Part shown: positions 29,253 to 36,969 of the stretch, in pieces | How positions within the stretch are numbered: position 1 is the stretch's first letter | Layout: the number at the start of each line of letters is the position of its first letter | Assembly (NCBI GenBank): GCA_030949945.1 | Contig: JAUZRZ010000071.1 | Coordinates: forward strand, 21,375-85,374 | Reading direction: 5' to 3' | Length of the DNA stretch: 64,000 bases | Source of the DNA: Sulfurimonas sp. | GTDB taxonomy: Bacteria > Campylobacterota > Campylobacteria > Campylobacterales > Sulfurimonadaceae | Notes under the pieces: model-generated | Seen by the model: only the letters and a program-made list of their open reading frames with translations | What the model was told of the DNA's origin: nothing | Database searches by the model: none | Position numbers and translations under genes: made by a program

Positions 29253-31766
29253 AATCTTTTTGTTTAACTTAAAAAAACCTTTTAAAAATTTATTTATCTC
29301 TTTAGTTACTGCTTTTACAGCCTCTTTTTCAATTAACTTCTGTGCATCTATCCCAACATCAGGGGAGTTAACATCTCCTTTAAGTGTAATTACAAGAGGA
29401 TTTCCATTTGCATTTATATCAATTTTAGAGTTGATATTTTTTGTTTTAGAGTTAAGTCTTGTGTTTTTAGTGACAATTGATGAACGGTTAGATTTTAGGT
29501 TCATTGAGACAAGCATATTTTCTCTGTTTATATCTGCATTTAGATCACCTTTAAATATCTCTTTGTACATATCTGTTTTTCCATACTTCTTTACTAGGTC
29601 TAAAACAGAGTTTTTTGTAAACTTACCATCTGATAGCCTTGCCTTCATTACACCTTTCTCTTTGGCAATATTATAATCCATAGTACCATTTAAAGATGAT
29701 TTGAAAATCTTTGGATATATTAACATATCTAAAATCTCTAGTGTTTTAAGTCCTTTCATATCTGCATGAAAGTCATCATTATGTAGTGTGGCATCAAGAA
29801 CTCCACCAACGACATTTGAATGTGCTGTAAAGTCTAAATCTTTATCTTTTTGAGTTCTCCATTTGCAGTAATCGAACCTTTCATATGTCTCTCTGTCAAG
29901 AAAAAAAGCTTATCTAAATTTAAGACCTTAAGCTTATAGTCACTCAACAAGGAAGCATTTTCAATATTAAATCTAGCCCTAGCAATATCAAGAGTTAGAA
30001 GGTTGGAGTTAAAGTCAACTTTTGTATCTGCAAGGTCTCCTTTTAGAGTAGTTGTCGTTTTCATGTCAAAACTAGTGTATGACATCGGGGATGAAAACTC
30101 ATAAGCCTTAGTCATATATTTTGAATCTACTACACCCTGCTTTAGACTACTTATAACCGTTCCTTTTAGTCTGCCACTTTTCACATTTGGTATATCTACG
30201 TTAAGGGAAATAATTCCATCAGCATAGTGGGGCTGTTTGAGCATATAGAGCACTTTTTTTAATTTTAAATTTTTCATACTTGCTTTAAGACTTGCAGGTT
30301 TAAAATTATTCAAAACTGCACTAAATGATGTATCGGATGAAGCAAAGTCACTTTTTCCATCTACTAAAAGTTTTTTCTTATCTCCCAGCACATTACCATT
30401 TAGCCTAAAAGAACCTCTCACATCTGCAGAAGTTATAGGTTTTAAAAGTGCTAACTCTTTAACATATACACTATACTTTAAATCCATTTTCATGCTATCA
30501 GGCTCTACACTTCCAGAAGAATTTAATTTTGCTAAGTTAGAGAGAAATGCTGTTTTATACTCAATATTTTTTCCCTTTAAATCTACATGCGTACTAGAAC
30601 TAAATGTAGTCTTTATATCCTTCGAGTTAATAAAACCATTTTTCAAGTCAATATCTAAAAATCCTGCTAAATTTTTAAGGTCTAGTGATGTTAACTTTAC
30701 ATTTACATCTAAGTCAGATTTAGCAAAATTCGGCTGACCTAGCATATATAAAATCTTTTGCAGTTTTGCTCCTTTTATAGTAGCTAAAACACTCTGTGGC
30801 TGAAACTCTTTTAGAGCAACTTTATATGTGGTGTCGCTACCACCTATGTCAGAAGTACCCTTTACAAGCATACTTTTTTTAGTTCCAAGCACTATCCCCT
30901 TAGTTTTAAAAGCTCCACGAAGAGCTGCCCCTGTTATAGGTTGTAAAACTGCTAGCTCTTGTATATCTACACCATATTTTATATCTATTGAGAGTGGTTG
31001 AGGGATTATTTTTCCACCTGAAGTTATATTTGCAAGATTTGAGTTTAACTTATAGGCATAGTCTATATCATCACCATGAAGTTTTGCATCTAGATTTAAA
31101 ACAAATGAAGTTTTCGGAAGAGTTATATTGAAGTCTTTTTTCATTAATGCTGTATCTATTTTCGCATTTATTGTCTTTAAAAGAATATCTCCATCTAGTT
31201 TATGCGGTGTAATGTTTTTAAAGTTTACATCAAGGTTCACCTCTGCACTAGCATAAGCACTCTGTCCGCCAAGACGAAGAAGAGAAGCTAAGTCCGTGCT
31301 TTTGCACTTTAGCTATTATGGAAGTTGGGTCTAAATTTGTAAGTTCTATATGGTAAGTAGTATCACTTTTAGCAATATCACTTAAACCATCCACTTCTAT
31401 AAATGCCATATTCCCCTTTACTTTTCCCTCAGTAAAGATACGACCAACTAATGGTGCATTTGTTAAGTTCTTTAACTCTTCAACAGCTTCAAAGTTTACT
31501 CTATATGCGATATTAAAAGCCTGTGAGAAGAGTGAGTAGTTTCCTATTAGTGTTACTTTATTACTTTTACTCAACTCTAAAACTATCTCAAAATCACTCA
31601 TACTCAATGTAAAAGTACTTAATTTAGCATCTAGTTTTGTAGCCTCTCGTATCTCAGACTCTATCTTTTGTGCCACTATACCATTACCAAACACCGTAAA
31701 CGCAATAGTATATATTGCCATTAAAATAACTAAAATAAAACTACCCATCCATACAAAAAACTTCAT
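29223..31766 (-). CDS. Large AsmA-like protein with three internal repeats (two one-base frameshifts)
   Basis: Three frames (29223-29759, 29834-31240, 31248-31766) join into 2544 bases (848 codons) after dropping one base near 31290 and adding one A near 29850. An N-terminal membrane helix (FFVWMGSFILVILMAIYTIAF) is followed by beta-rich sequence with a repeated unit of roughly 200-240 residues. In the last two copies the unit contains ALRGxF/VRGSF, GxxLGxKKxxLVxGxSD, SDTTY/SDTSF and KILYMLxQPxxA/KVLYMLKQPHYA; the first copy is more diverged. AsmA-like proteins bridge the periplasm and move or regulate lipids. It converges on gtrA with a 30-base overlap. Confidence 0.72.
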
Positions 31767-31847
31767 AAAATTTCCTAATTAATATACTTACTCAATTGTG
31801 CCATATTTATTCTAACAAATAGGCACTTTAAGTATAATTTTTAAATA

Positions 31848-31960
31848 TCATGTCCTACTGATATCTTTCCATAACTCTTGAGCTTCAATAAAATCAATCT
31901 TATGTTTTGACTTATTTGTAATACTTTTATTTTTATCAAATCCATTTTAAAACTTGACAT
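31848..31960 (-). pseudogene. Fragment resembling a BrnT-family toxin
   Basis: A short frame reads DKNKSITNKSKHKIDFIEAQ then ELWKD. This matches the N-terminal pattern of BrnT ribonuclease toxins (D-x-N-K-x-x-x-N-x-x-K-H-x-I-D-F-x-E-A). The likely start ATG at 31960 is in a different frame, and the C-terminal half and a BrnA partner are missing. It lies in the 300-base gap between the AsmA-like and ferritin genes. Nothing else was seen in that gap. It may be an outlying relic of the accessory region to the right. Confidence 0.5.
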
Positions 31961-32067
31961 TTATAAACCAGACTCTTAGTTTTGTGTTTGAATTTAATAG
32001 TAATCTAATTCCTTTAGTCTTTCTCCATATTTCATAAGTTATAATAATAAAAATCGAGGTAATTATT

Positions 32068-32574
32068 ATGCTTAGTGATAATATGACAATCCAACTTAAC
32101 AAACAACTCAACAGAGAGTTTTACTCATCTTACCTTTATCTTGCTATGTCTGCTTGGTGTACACATGCGGGCTATAAAGGTGCTGCTTCATGGTTTATCA
32201 TTCAGCATGAAGAAGAGAGGGTACATGCATTTAAAATATACAACTATCTATTGGGTCAAGGAAGTAAAATAGAACTTCATGATGTAAAAAATCCACCAAT
32301 AGAATACACCTCACTATTAGAATGTTTTCAAAATAGTTTAGCTCACGAACAAAAAATGTCACACTCACTTAATGAACTCTGTGACCTGTCCAACCAAGAA
32401 AAAGATCATGCTACTTATGGATTTCTTCAGTGGTTTGTTCAAGAGCAGGTAGAAGAAGAGTCAAGTGTTTTAGATATTGTCTCAAAATTAAAACTTATTA
32501 GTGATGGTAATGGAATTTTTCTACTTGATTCTCAACTCTTACAAAGACAAGCAGGTACACAAGAGGTAAAATAG
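32068..32574 (+). CDS. ftn: Ferritin (iron storage)
   Basis: This protein stores iron as ferric mineral in a 24-mer shell. The 168-residue four-helix protein has all expected ferroxidase ligands at the usual E. coli FtnA positions: E17, E50, H53, E94, Q127 and E130. No haem-ligand methionine of the bacterioferritin type is evident. TATAAT-like sequence lies upstream (around 32040), and CGAGGTAATT precedes the ATG. It is followed after 2 bases by a small cysteine-rich protein gene. Confidence 0.95.
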   Translation: MLSDNMTIQLNKQLNREFYSSYLYLAMSAWCTHAGYKGAASWFIIQHEEERVHAFKIYNYLLGQGSKIELHDVKNPPIEYTSLLECFQNSLAHEQKMSHSLNELCDLSNQEKDHATYGFLQWFVQEQVEEESSVLDIVSKLKLISDGNGIFLLDSQLLQRQAGTQEVK

Positions 32575-32576
32575 TT

Positions 32577-32783
32577 ATGAAAATAAGACTTTGTAAAAAG
32601 TTCCCAAAAGTAAAAAAATTAGTAAAAAAAATTGCATTAAGTACTCCAAATGCAGAAATTAAAATAAAGTCTTGTATAGGAATGTGTAAAATTTGTAAAA
32701 CAGAAGTTTCCGCTCTTGTAAGTGGAGAGAAAATACATAAAAAAACTATTAAAAAGTTTATAAAAGAGATAGAAAAAGGCTGA
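32577..32783 (+). CDS. Small cysteine-rich protein, DUF1450/YuzB-like
   Basis: The 68-residue basic protein has C6 near the start and a central SCIGMCKICKTEV, followed by SALVSGEKI. This C-x-x-x-C-x-x-C arrangement with a nearby A-x-V-x-G resembles the DUF1450 (YuzB) family. Its function is unknown, and metal or Fe-S binding is plausible. It directly follows ferritin and is probably co-transcribed, so an iron-related role is an attractive but untested inference. The C-terminal third is lysine-rich. Confidence 0.7.
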   Translation: MKIRLCKKFPKVKKLVKKIALSTPNAEIKIKSCIGMCKICKTEVSALVSGEKIHKKTIKKFIKEIEKG

Positions 32784-32816
32784 AACAAGGGTTTCAATCC
32801 TTATTAGAGGGTGTAA

Positions 32817-32860
32817 GTCTAAGGTGGATATTGAACACCTTCATTTTCAATTTGTTAGAC
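32817..32860 (-). repeat. attC-like palindrome 3 (after the RelE-like gene)
   Basis: On the minus strand it begins GTCTAAC (7 of 7 to RYYYAAC) and ends CTTAGAC (6 of 7 to GTTRRRY). The ends pair (GTCTAA/TTAGAC), with GGTG/CACC inside. It starts 2 bases after the stop codon of the RelE-like toxin, as cassette attC sites do. It is short (44 bp) compared with the usual 57-141 bp. Confidence 0.5.
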
Positions 32861-32862
32861 TT

Positions 32863-33098
32863 TTAGTAAACTTCTTTTCCGTGAGCAATTCTAATCAGAG
32901 TAATAACTAAAATATCATTCTCTTTGAGATACACTATCCTATAGTTTCCAGCTTTTTTTCGAAATTTTCCTTTGTGCTTGCCTTTTAAAGCTTTATCGGT
33001 AGAGAAATCTCCTACTTCAAATCCTTAATTTTTTCAAAAATTAGTTTTTGATTTTGTTCGATGTATCCTTTTGTATCTACATTGTACTACAAAATTTA
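32863..33098 (-). pseudogene. RelE/ParE-family toxin remnant
   Basis: The C-terminal half is clear: KALKGKHKGKFRKKAGNYRI followed by VYLKENDILVITLIRIAHGK and EVY at the stop. This is the L-K-G...Y-R-x-x-Y...RI-x-H-x-K-E-x-Y pattern of RelE/ParE ribonuclease or gyrase-directed toxins. Upstream, IEQNQKLIFEKIKD lies in a frame that stops, and one base must be dropped to join VGDFSTDKAL. No N-terminal start region or antitoxin gene is present. It lies between attC-like palindromes at 33115 and 32817. Confidence 0.65.
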
Positions 33099-33114
33099 AT
33101 AACATTCAAGTGGT

Positions 33115-33163
33115 GTTTAACGGTGAATCTAGCATCTTTAGTGTTTAGCTTCGATTGTTATGT
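33115..33163 (-). repeat. attC-like palindrome 1 (between higA and the RelE-like gene)
   Basis: On the minus strand it begins ACATAAC (6 of 7 to RYYYAAC) and ends GTTAAAC (7 of 7 to GTTRRRY). The inner arms are imperfectly complementary (AATCGAAGC against GCTAGATT). It lies 39 bases after the higA stop and just before the RelE-like remnant. Confidence 0.45.
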
Positions 33164-33201
33164 GTTTAAATTTTTAAAAGTGGACTTTCATCACCTGACC
33201 C

Positions 33202-33579
33202 CTATTTAGCATTTACACAGCTGGTTTTGTAATCTAAAAGACCTTCGGATAGGTATATGCAGTTGATTATGTAAATTTCTTATCATTTCAATAGTTAGTT
33301 TTCTTTTTTGTTTAATATCTCTGAAACTCTAGATTTACTGCCAACTATGGAAATTAAATCTTTTGTTTTAGACCCTCTTGTTCCATTCTAAATTTTATTG
33401 CTTCTATAGGGTCTGGAGATTCTATTTTGTAATGTTGTTCCTCATAGGCTTCAACTAAAGTTGTAAGTACTTCTAACTCATCCATTTTGGGTGTATTGGG
33501 TTTAGCATCCATTAGACTTTCAATATAGCTTAATGTATAAGTATAATCTCTCTTCATTTTTAATAGGTTTGATATTCAT
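33202..33579 (-). pseudogene. higA: HigA-type antitoxin (frameshifted)
   Basis: Joined frames read MNIKPIKNERDYTYTLSYIE then SLMDAKPNTPKMDELEVL, PDPIEAIKFRMEQEGLKQ, KDLISIVGSKSRVSEILNK, KRKLTIEMIRNLH and IPSEGLLDYK. This is a HigA antitoxin with a C-terminal Xre-type helix-turn-helix. At least four single-base changes break it: an extra A near 33561, missing As near 33362 and 33305, and a change near 33245. The ATG at 33579 follows the higB stop by one base, the standard higBA layout. Family role: neutralises HigB and represses the operon. Confidence 0.75.
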
Positions 33580-33580
33580 T

Positions 33581-33883
33581 TTATAGCTCCTCAATATTTA
33601 TTTTATCAGAGTTGTTTATGTGTTCCAATAAACTTAATAAATACACATTTTGCATAATAGTTTATTGTAACTATTAATCTGTATTTGTTCCCTTGCTATA
33701 TTAAAGACAACTTTTTGTATCTCCAACAGTCACTAGCATTCCTATACATTTTTTTAATCCTATTGAGATTATTCCAATCAAGTTTTAGAACTTCTATGCC
33801 AAGATTCTAAAGCATTCTTACTATCACGATATTTTGTGAGTGCTCATAAAAATCTTTTAGTGTTTCTTTGAAATTATTCTCAT
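33581..33883 (-). pseudogene. higB: HigB-type mRNA interferase toxin (frameshifted)
   Basis: From the ATG at 33883, joined frames give MRIISKKTLKDFYEHSQKY then RDSKNALESWHRSSKT, WNNLNRIKKMYRNAS, VVFNIAGNKYRLIVTINYYA and FIKFIGTHKQ-SDKINIEEL. This is a full-length (~100 aa) HigB toxin of the HigB_toxin (COG4680) kind. Several one-base indels and a damaged stretch near 33725 break the frame. HigB cleaves mRNA on the ribosome. As in other higBA operons the toxin precedes the antitoxin. Such pairs are frequent in integron cassette arrays. Confidence 0.72.
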
Positions 33884-33951
33884 GGAAGTATTGTATAGTA
33901 GTTCCCATTAAGGGAACTTTAATTATATGAAGTAAAATTATTTGAGTGTAT

Positions 33952-34016
33952 GGTTAACGGTTGATAGCCAATAAATTTCCGCTAGGTAATTTATTGGCTA
34001 CTCTGTTTTGTTAGAA
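33952..34016 (-). repeat. attC-like palindrome 2 (between the HNH gene and higB)
   Basis: On the minus strand it begins TTCTAAC and ends GTTAACC, each 6 of 7 to RYYYAAC and GTTRRRY. Inside is a perfect 12-bp stem, AGCCAATAAATT (33966-33977) with AATTTATTGGCT (33988-33999), and a 10-base loop. At 65 bp it falls in the normal attC size range. It lies 30 bases after the HNH stop and before higB. Confidence 0.55.
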
Positions 34017-34045
34017 TACAATTCATTTAAAATAGAAATATATAT

Positions 34046-34599
34046 CTATTTGACACTCGTTGTTACTTCATTGTATGCCATTTCTAATATCATGCCTTCA
34101 ATTTGTTTATTCCCAGTTAATGGACATAGTTTACTATCCATATACTTTGTATTTTTTGTTAATTTTACTAATATCATTTTCCAAAAATTTAATAAAATTT
34201 TTATTGCTTTTAAATCATTACACTGTTTACAACTTGGAATTATATTTCTAATCTATGTTCTTAAATATTTTTTATTTATTGGTATAGCATAAGTTCCATA
34301 ATTAAGTTGGTTTTCTGATTACAATAAGCACATTTATCTTCAAAATATTGTTTTGTTTCTTGCCAATCGTTCTGATTGAATGATTCATACCCTAAAGTTA
34401 CTTAAAAATATTTCTAACTAAGGCATTTGAAGAGTTACCCATTACTTCCTCTAAACCTACTATTTTTAGGGAGATTTTATATGATGTTTAATTTTTTCTT
34501 CTATATGTAGATATTCTTTTTCCAATTCTTCTTTGTAGAGATTTTTTTTAAAAATAAGATATGACTTAAAATTAGAGCGATTTTTTTCATACCAATCAT
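34046..34599 (-). pseudogene. HNH endonuclease remnant
   Basis: Joined frames show NDWYEKNRSNFKSYLIFKKN, EELEKEYLHIEEKIKHHI, VGLEEVMGNSSNALVRNIF, then YESFNQNDWQETKQYFEDKC-AYC, and later IIPSCKQCNDLKAI and KILLNFWK. The C-x-x-C...IIPSC-x-x-CN-x-x-K pattern with a following FW matches HNH nucleases with zinc-binding cysteines. The central D/EH-x-x-P residue is obscured by frame breaks. At least five breaks are needed, so this copy is dead or badly sequenced. Such nucleases often serve in phage defence with an ATPase partner; none is seen here. Confidence 0.55.
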
Positions 34600-34666
34600 T
34601 TAACAATCGCCTTTCCTCTTATAATATATGTTTGTGACCAAAAGCGAGAATGTCTTCATGTTGGAG
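34598..34666 (-). repeat. attC-like palindrome 4 (between the unknown ORF and the HNH gene)
   Basis: On the minus strand it begins CTCCAAC (6 of 7 to RYYYAAC) and ends GTTAAAT (7 of 7 to GTTRRRY), with TCGC/GCGA inside. The symmetry is weaker than in palindrome 2. It lies 34 bases after the stop of the unknown ORF and overlaps the HNH start region. Confidence 0.35.
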
Positions 34667-34700
34667 ATATTAAAGACATTTCTTTATAAAAAGGGATAAT

Positions 34701-35140
34701 TTATATCAAAAGTTTTTCACAATAAACTGCATTAGATAAGTTGAAGAGAAATTCTTGATGGTCTATTGCTTCACAATAATGATAATTTTGCATATGTAGG
34801 TTGTAATTTACCTTATTTTCATTATCATCCTCCTTTAATCTAATTATTTCCTTTTCTGTCCCAATATTTCAGTACCAATATATCTGTACAAGTTTGTCAA
34901 AAATTACATAAATACCCCATCTGGTGATTATTTTTACAGTTCTATTATGTGAATATATATATTTTAGGAAAAGAATTGTCCTCGACAAAACCCTTCTTTT
35001 TCAATATCATCTATCGTGATATAGAATGGAAAATTATTATTAAGTATTTCAGAACAATAACCATTATCCATTAAATTTTCAAATTCAGAGAGATTTTTCT
35101 CAGAGTATTGGTTGATTTTATTGAGATAATTTTATAATCT
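34701..35140 (-). pseudogene. Degenerate accessory ORF of unknown function
   Basis: I do not recognise it. Two coding-like segments on the minus strand lie in different frames. One (34964-35121) contains NQYSEKNLSEFENLMDNGYC and ITIDDIEKEGFCRGQFF. The other (34701-34862) contains GTEKEIIRLKEDDNEN, YNLHMQNYHYCEAIDHQEF and LFNLSNAVYCEKLLI. Their composition (N, E, Y, C rich, no hydrophobic helix) looks like a soluble protein of about 140-150 residues. It is the first gene after the putative integration platform, so it may be the youngest cassette. Confidence 0.35.
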
Positions 35141-35164
35141 GCATATCTTCACAATTTCCTTTTG

Positions 35165-35353
35165 TTCTAACTATGAAGGAGCTCCATTAAGTTATAGTTC
35201 AGAAAATTCGCTTGCGATTTTCTGGAGTATAGCTTGATGTGGGACTCCTGCCTTTTGTTGTATGTAGCGTAGCGGAATACGACAAATGGCTGGTGACCCG
35301 TTTAGGGCTCAGCTTCGCCGTTGTAAGTCTCCGCTCCGCGGGAACTTACAACT
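35165..35353. repeat. Row of GC-rich hairpins
   Basis: Consecutive palindromes lie in one 190-base noncoding stretch: AACTAT/ATAGTT (35169-35200), CAGAAAAT/ATTTTCTG around a CGC/GCG core (35201-35225), GGAGT/ACTCC (35224-35248), TTTGTTGTAT/ATACGACAAA (35255-35287) and GTTGTAAGT/ACTTACAAC (35321-35353). The loops are strongly GC-rich (TAGCGTAGCGG, CTCCGCTCCGCGGGA) in an AT-rich region. This may be a structured RNA, a noncoding cassette or recombination-site DNA. No ORF crosses it. Confidence 0.5.
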
Positions 35354-35559
35354 ATTTATTCAACGAACATTATATACACATCACCCTTAAAAGCAAACAA
35401 TAACACACATAAAAAGTGTTCCCTTGTCTTTTTCATGAAGTCCCTATTATAGGGATAGTTATTATTTTTTATAAGCTACAATAAAGAAAAACATCTCTGA
35501 AACTTAAGAAAAAAGTGTGCTATTAACACTGAAATATCCATTATATGAACATAAATGAG
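35351..35559. other. Integron-platform-like (attI-like) region, locus 1
   Basis: AACTATTTATTCA (35351-35363) and, 170 bases on, ATATCCATTA-TAT-GAACATAAATGAG (35534-35559) both recur in the same order and orientation at 59054-59066 and 59288-59313. There the second motif lies 20 bases before the ATG of an integrase-like remnant. ATTCAAC at 35358-35364 is, on the minus strand, GTTGAAT, a 7 of 7 match to GTTRRRY. Here no integrase follows. The remaining bases 35364-35533 and 35560-35676 hold no ORF, only a 6+1+6 palindrome GAACATAATGTTC near 35600. Confidence 0.45.
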
Positions 35560-35676
35560 TGTTAATTGTCACTATAACGGAGTAAAAGAACATAATGTTC
35601 CTTAAATGAAATCAAAATCTCAACATACTTTAGATACAATTATATAAAATATTTAATCAATTTTAAGGACTAAACT

Positions 35677-36969
35677 GTGAGTTTACAAAGTTGGGGGATG
35701 TACCCACTCGTTGAAAATGAGACTCTAGAGTTTCAAAGTGAAGCTGAGCTTAGTAAAGAGCTCCATGATGCAGATGAACTTATAGCTTATGGGAATGGTC
35801 GTAGTTATGGGGATAGTGCATTAAATGAGACTCTTGTTTACACCAAACCTTACAACTATTTTTTAGATTTTGATGTAGCGGAGGGGCTTTTGCATATCCA
35901 AGCGGGTGTTTTACTCTCTGAGATACTCGAAGGTGTAGTCAAACATGGCTGGTTTTTAAAGGTCACACCTGGGACTAAACTTATCACAGTTGGTGGAGCT
36001 ATCGCCTCTGACATACATGGAAAAAACCATCATGTTGAGGGGTGTTTTAGTGAGTGTGTCGAAGAGTTTACTCTTATGCTCGCTAATGGCACTGTACAAA
36101 CTGTCAAAAAAGGCGAAGAGCTGTTTCTTGCTACTTGTGGAGGAATGGGTCTCACCGGAGTCATCCTCACAGCAAAAATCAGACTTAAAAAGATAAACTC
36201 ACAGTACATAAACCAGACAACCATCAAAACCAAAAACCTTAAAGAGACTTTCGCTGCGTTTGAAGAGTACAGCTCACTTCCCTATAGTGTAGCATGGATA
36301 GATTGTCTAGCCAAAGATGAAAATATCGGAAAATGTCTTCTAATGGTTGGAGAGTTTGCAGATGATGGCGACCTCAGATATAAGCCAAAATCAAAACTCA
36401 ACATCCCTTTTAACTTTCCCTCTTTTGCTCTTAACACCCTGAGTGTAAAAGCCTTTAACTGGCTCTACTACAAAAAATCTCCTGCTGGTGTTTCTCACCA
36501 AAGAGTTCATTTTGATAGTTTTTTCTATCCGCTTGATAGCATTAGAAACTGGAACCGTATCTATGGTAAAAATGGTTTTACACAGTACCAGTTTATACTG
36601 CCAAAAGAGTCTAGTTTTGATGGACTCCAACGCATACTAGATAAGATTTCAAAGAGTGGTAAAGGTTCATTTTTGGCTGTACTCAAACTATATGGCAAAG
36701 AAAATGAAAACTATCTCTCTTTTCCTATAGAGGGCTACTCTCTTGCACTTGACTTTAAGATAGAAGAGGGACTTTTTGAGCTTTTAGATGCGCTTGATGA
36801 GATAGTTGTGGAGTGTGGTGGTCGCATTTACCTTACAAAAGATGTTCGTATGAGTCAAGAGACTTTTGAGAGTGGATATGAAAAGATAGAACTATTTAGA
36901 AAGTTTAGAAAAGAAAATAGTATGAGTGAGAAATTCAACTCACTACAAAGTAAAAGGTTGGGATTATGA
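35677..36969 (+). CDS. dprE1: DprE1-like decaprenylphosphoryl-ribose 2'-oxidase
   Basis: This FAD enzyme oxidises polyprenyl-phospho-ribose at C2', the first half of epimerisation to arabinose. The 430-residue protein has the FAD-binding YGNGRSYGDSALN, GGAIASDIHGKNHHVEGCFS and GGMGLTGVI motifs, all as in mycobacterial DprE1, and the active-site lysine near K388 (YLTKDVR). The residue aligned with mycobacterial Cys387, target of benzothiazinones, is alanine near 357 (SLALDFKI against NICVDFPI). The GTG start at 35677 (GTGAGTTTACAA) follows AAGGACTAAACT. It overlaps dprE2 by 4 bases. TTG/ATG alternatives are not better. Confidence 0.88.
   Translation: MSLQSWGMYPLVENETLEFQSEAELSKELHDADELIAYGNGRSYGDSALNETLVYTKPYNYFLDFDVAEGLLHIQAGVLLSEILEGVVKHGWFLKVTPGTKLITVGGAIASDIHGKNHHVEGCFSECVEEFTLMLANGTVQTVKKGEELFLATCGGMGLTGVILTAKIRLKKINSQYINQTTIKTKNLKETFAAFEEYSSLPYSVAWIDCLAKDENIGKCLLMVGEFADDGDLRYKPKSKLNIPFNFPSFALNTLSVKAFNWLYYKKSPAGVSHQRVHFDSFFYPLDSIRNWNRIYGKNGFTQYQFILPKESSFDGLQRILDKISKSGKGSFLAVLKLYGKENENYLSFPIEGYSLALDFKIEEGLFELLDALDEIVVECGGRIYLTKDVRMSQETFESGYEKIELFRKFRKENSMSEKFNSLQSKRLGL

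Noticed and set aside
31809..31848. TTCTAAC near the BrnT-like fragment as a further attC end.
   Set aside because: Only about 33 bases separate it from the fragment's stop, no matching second end or palindrome was found.
32790..32812. GGTTTCAATCCTTATTAGAG resembles the start of some CRISPR repeats.
   Set aside because: It occurs once, has no spaced copies and no cas genes nearby.
34008..34292. A rightward 94-codon frame with hydrophobic residues.
   Set aside because: It lies opposite the HNH remnant, whose zinc-cysteine motifs give a better explanation. The frame has no ribosome binding site and no family pattern.
35321..35353. The hairpin GTTGTAAGT/ACTTACAAC as an attC site.
   Set aside because: Its ends do not fit RYYYAAC and GTTRRRY (TTACAAC and GTTGTAA each fail), and no gene ends directly before it.
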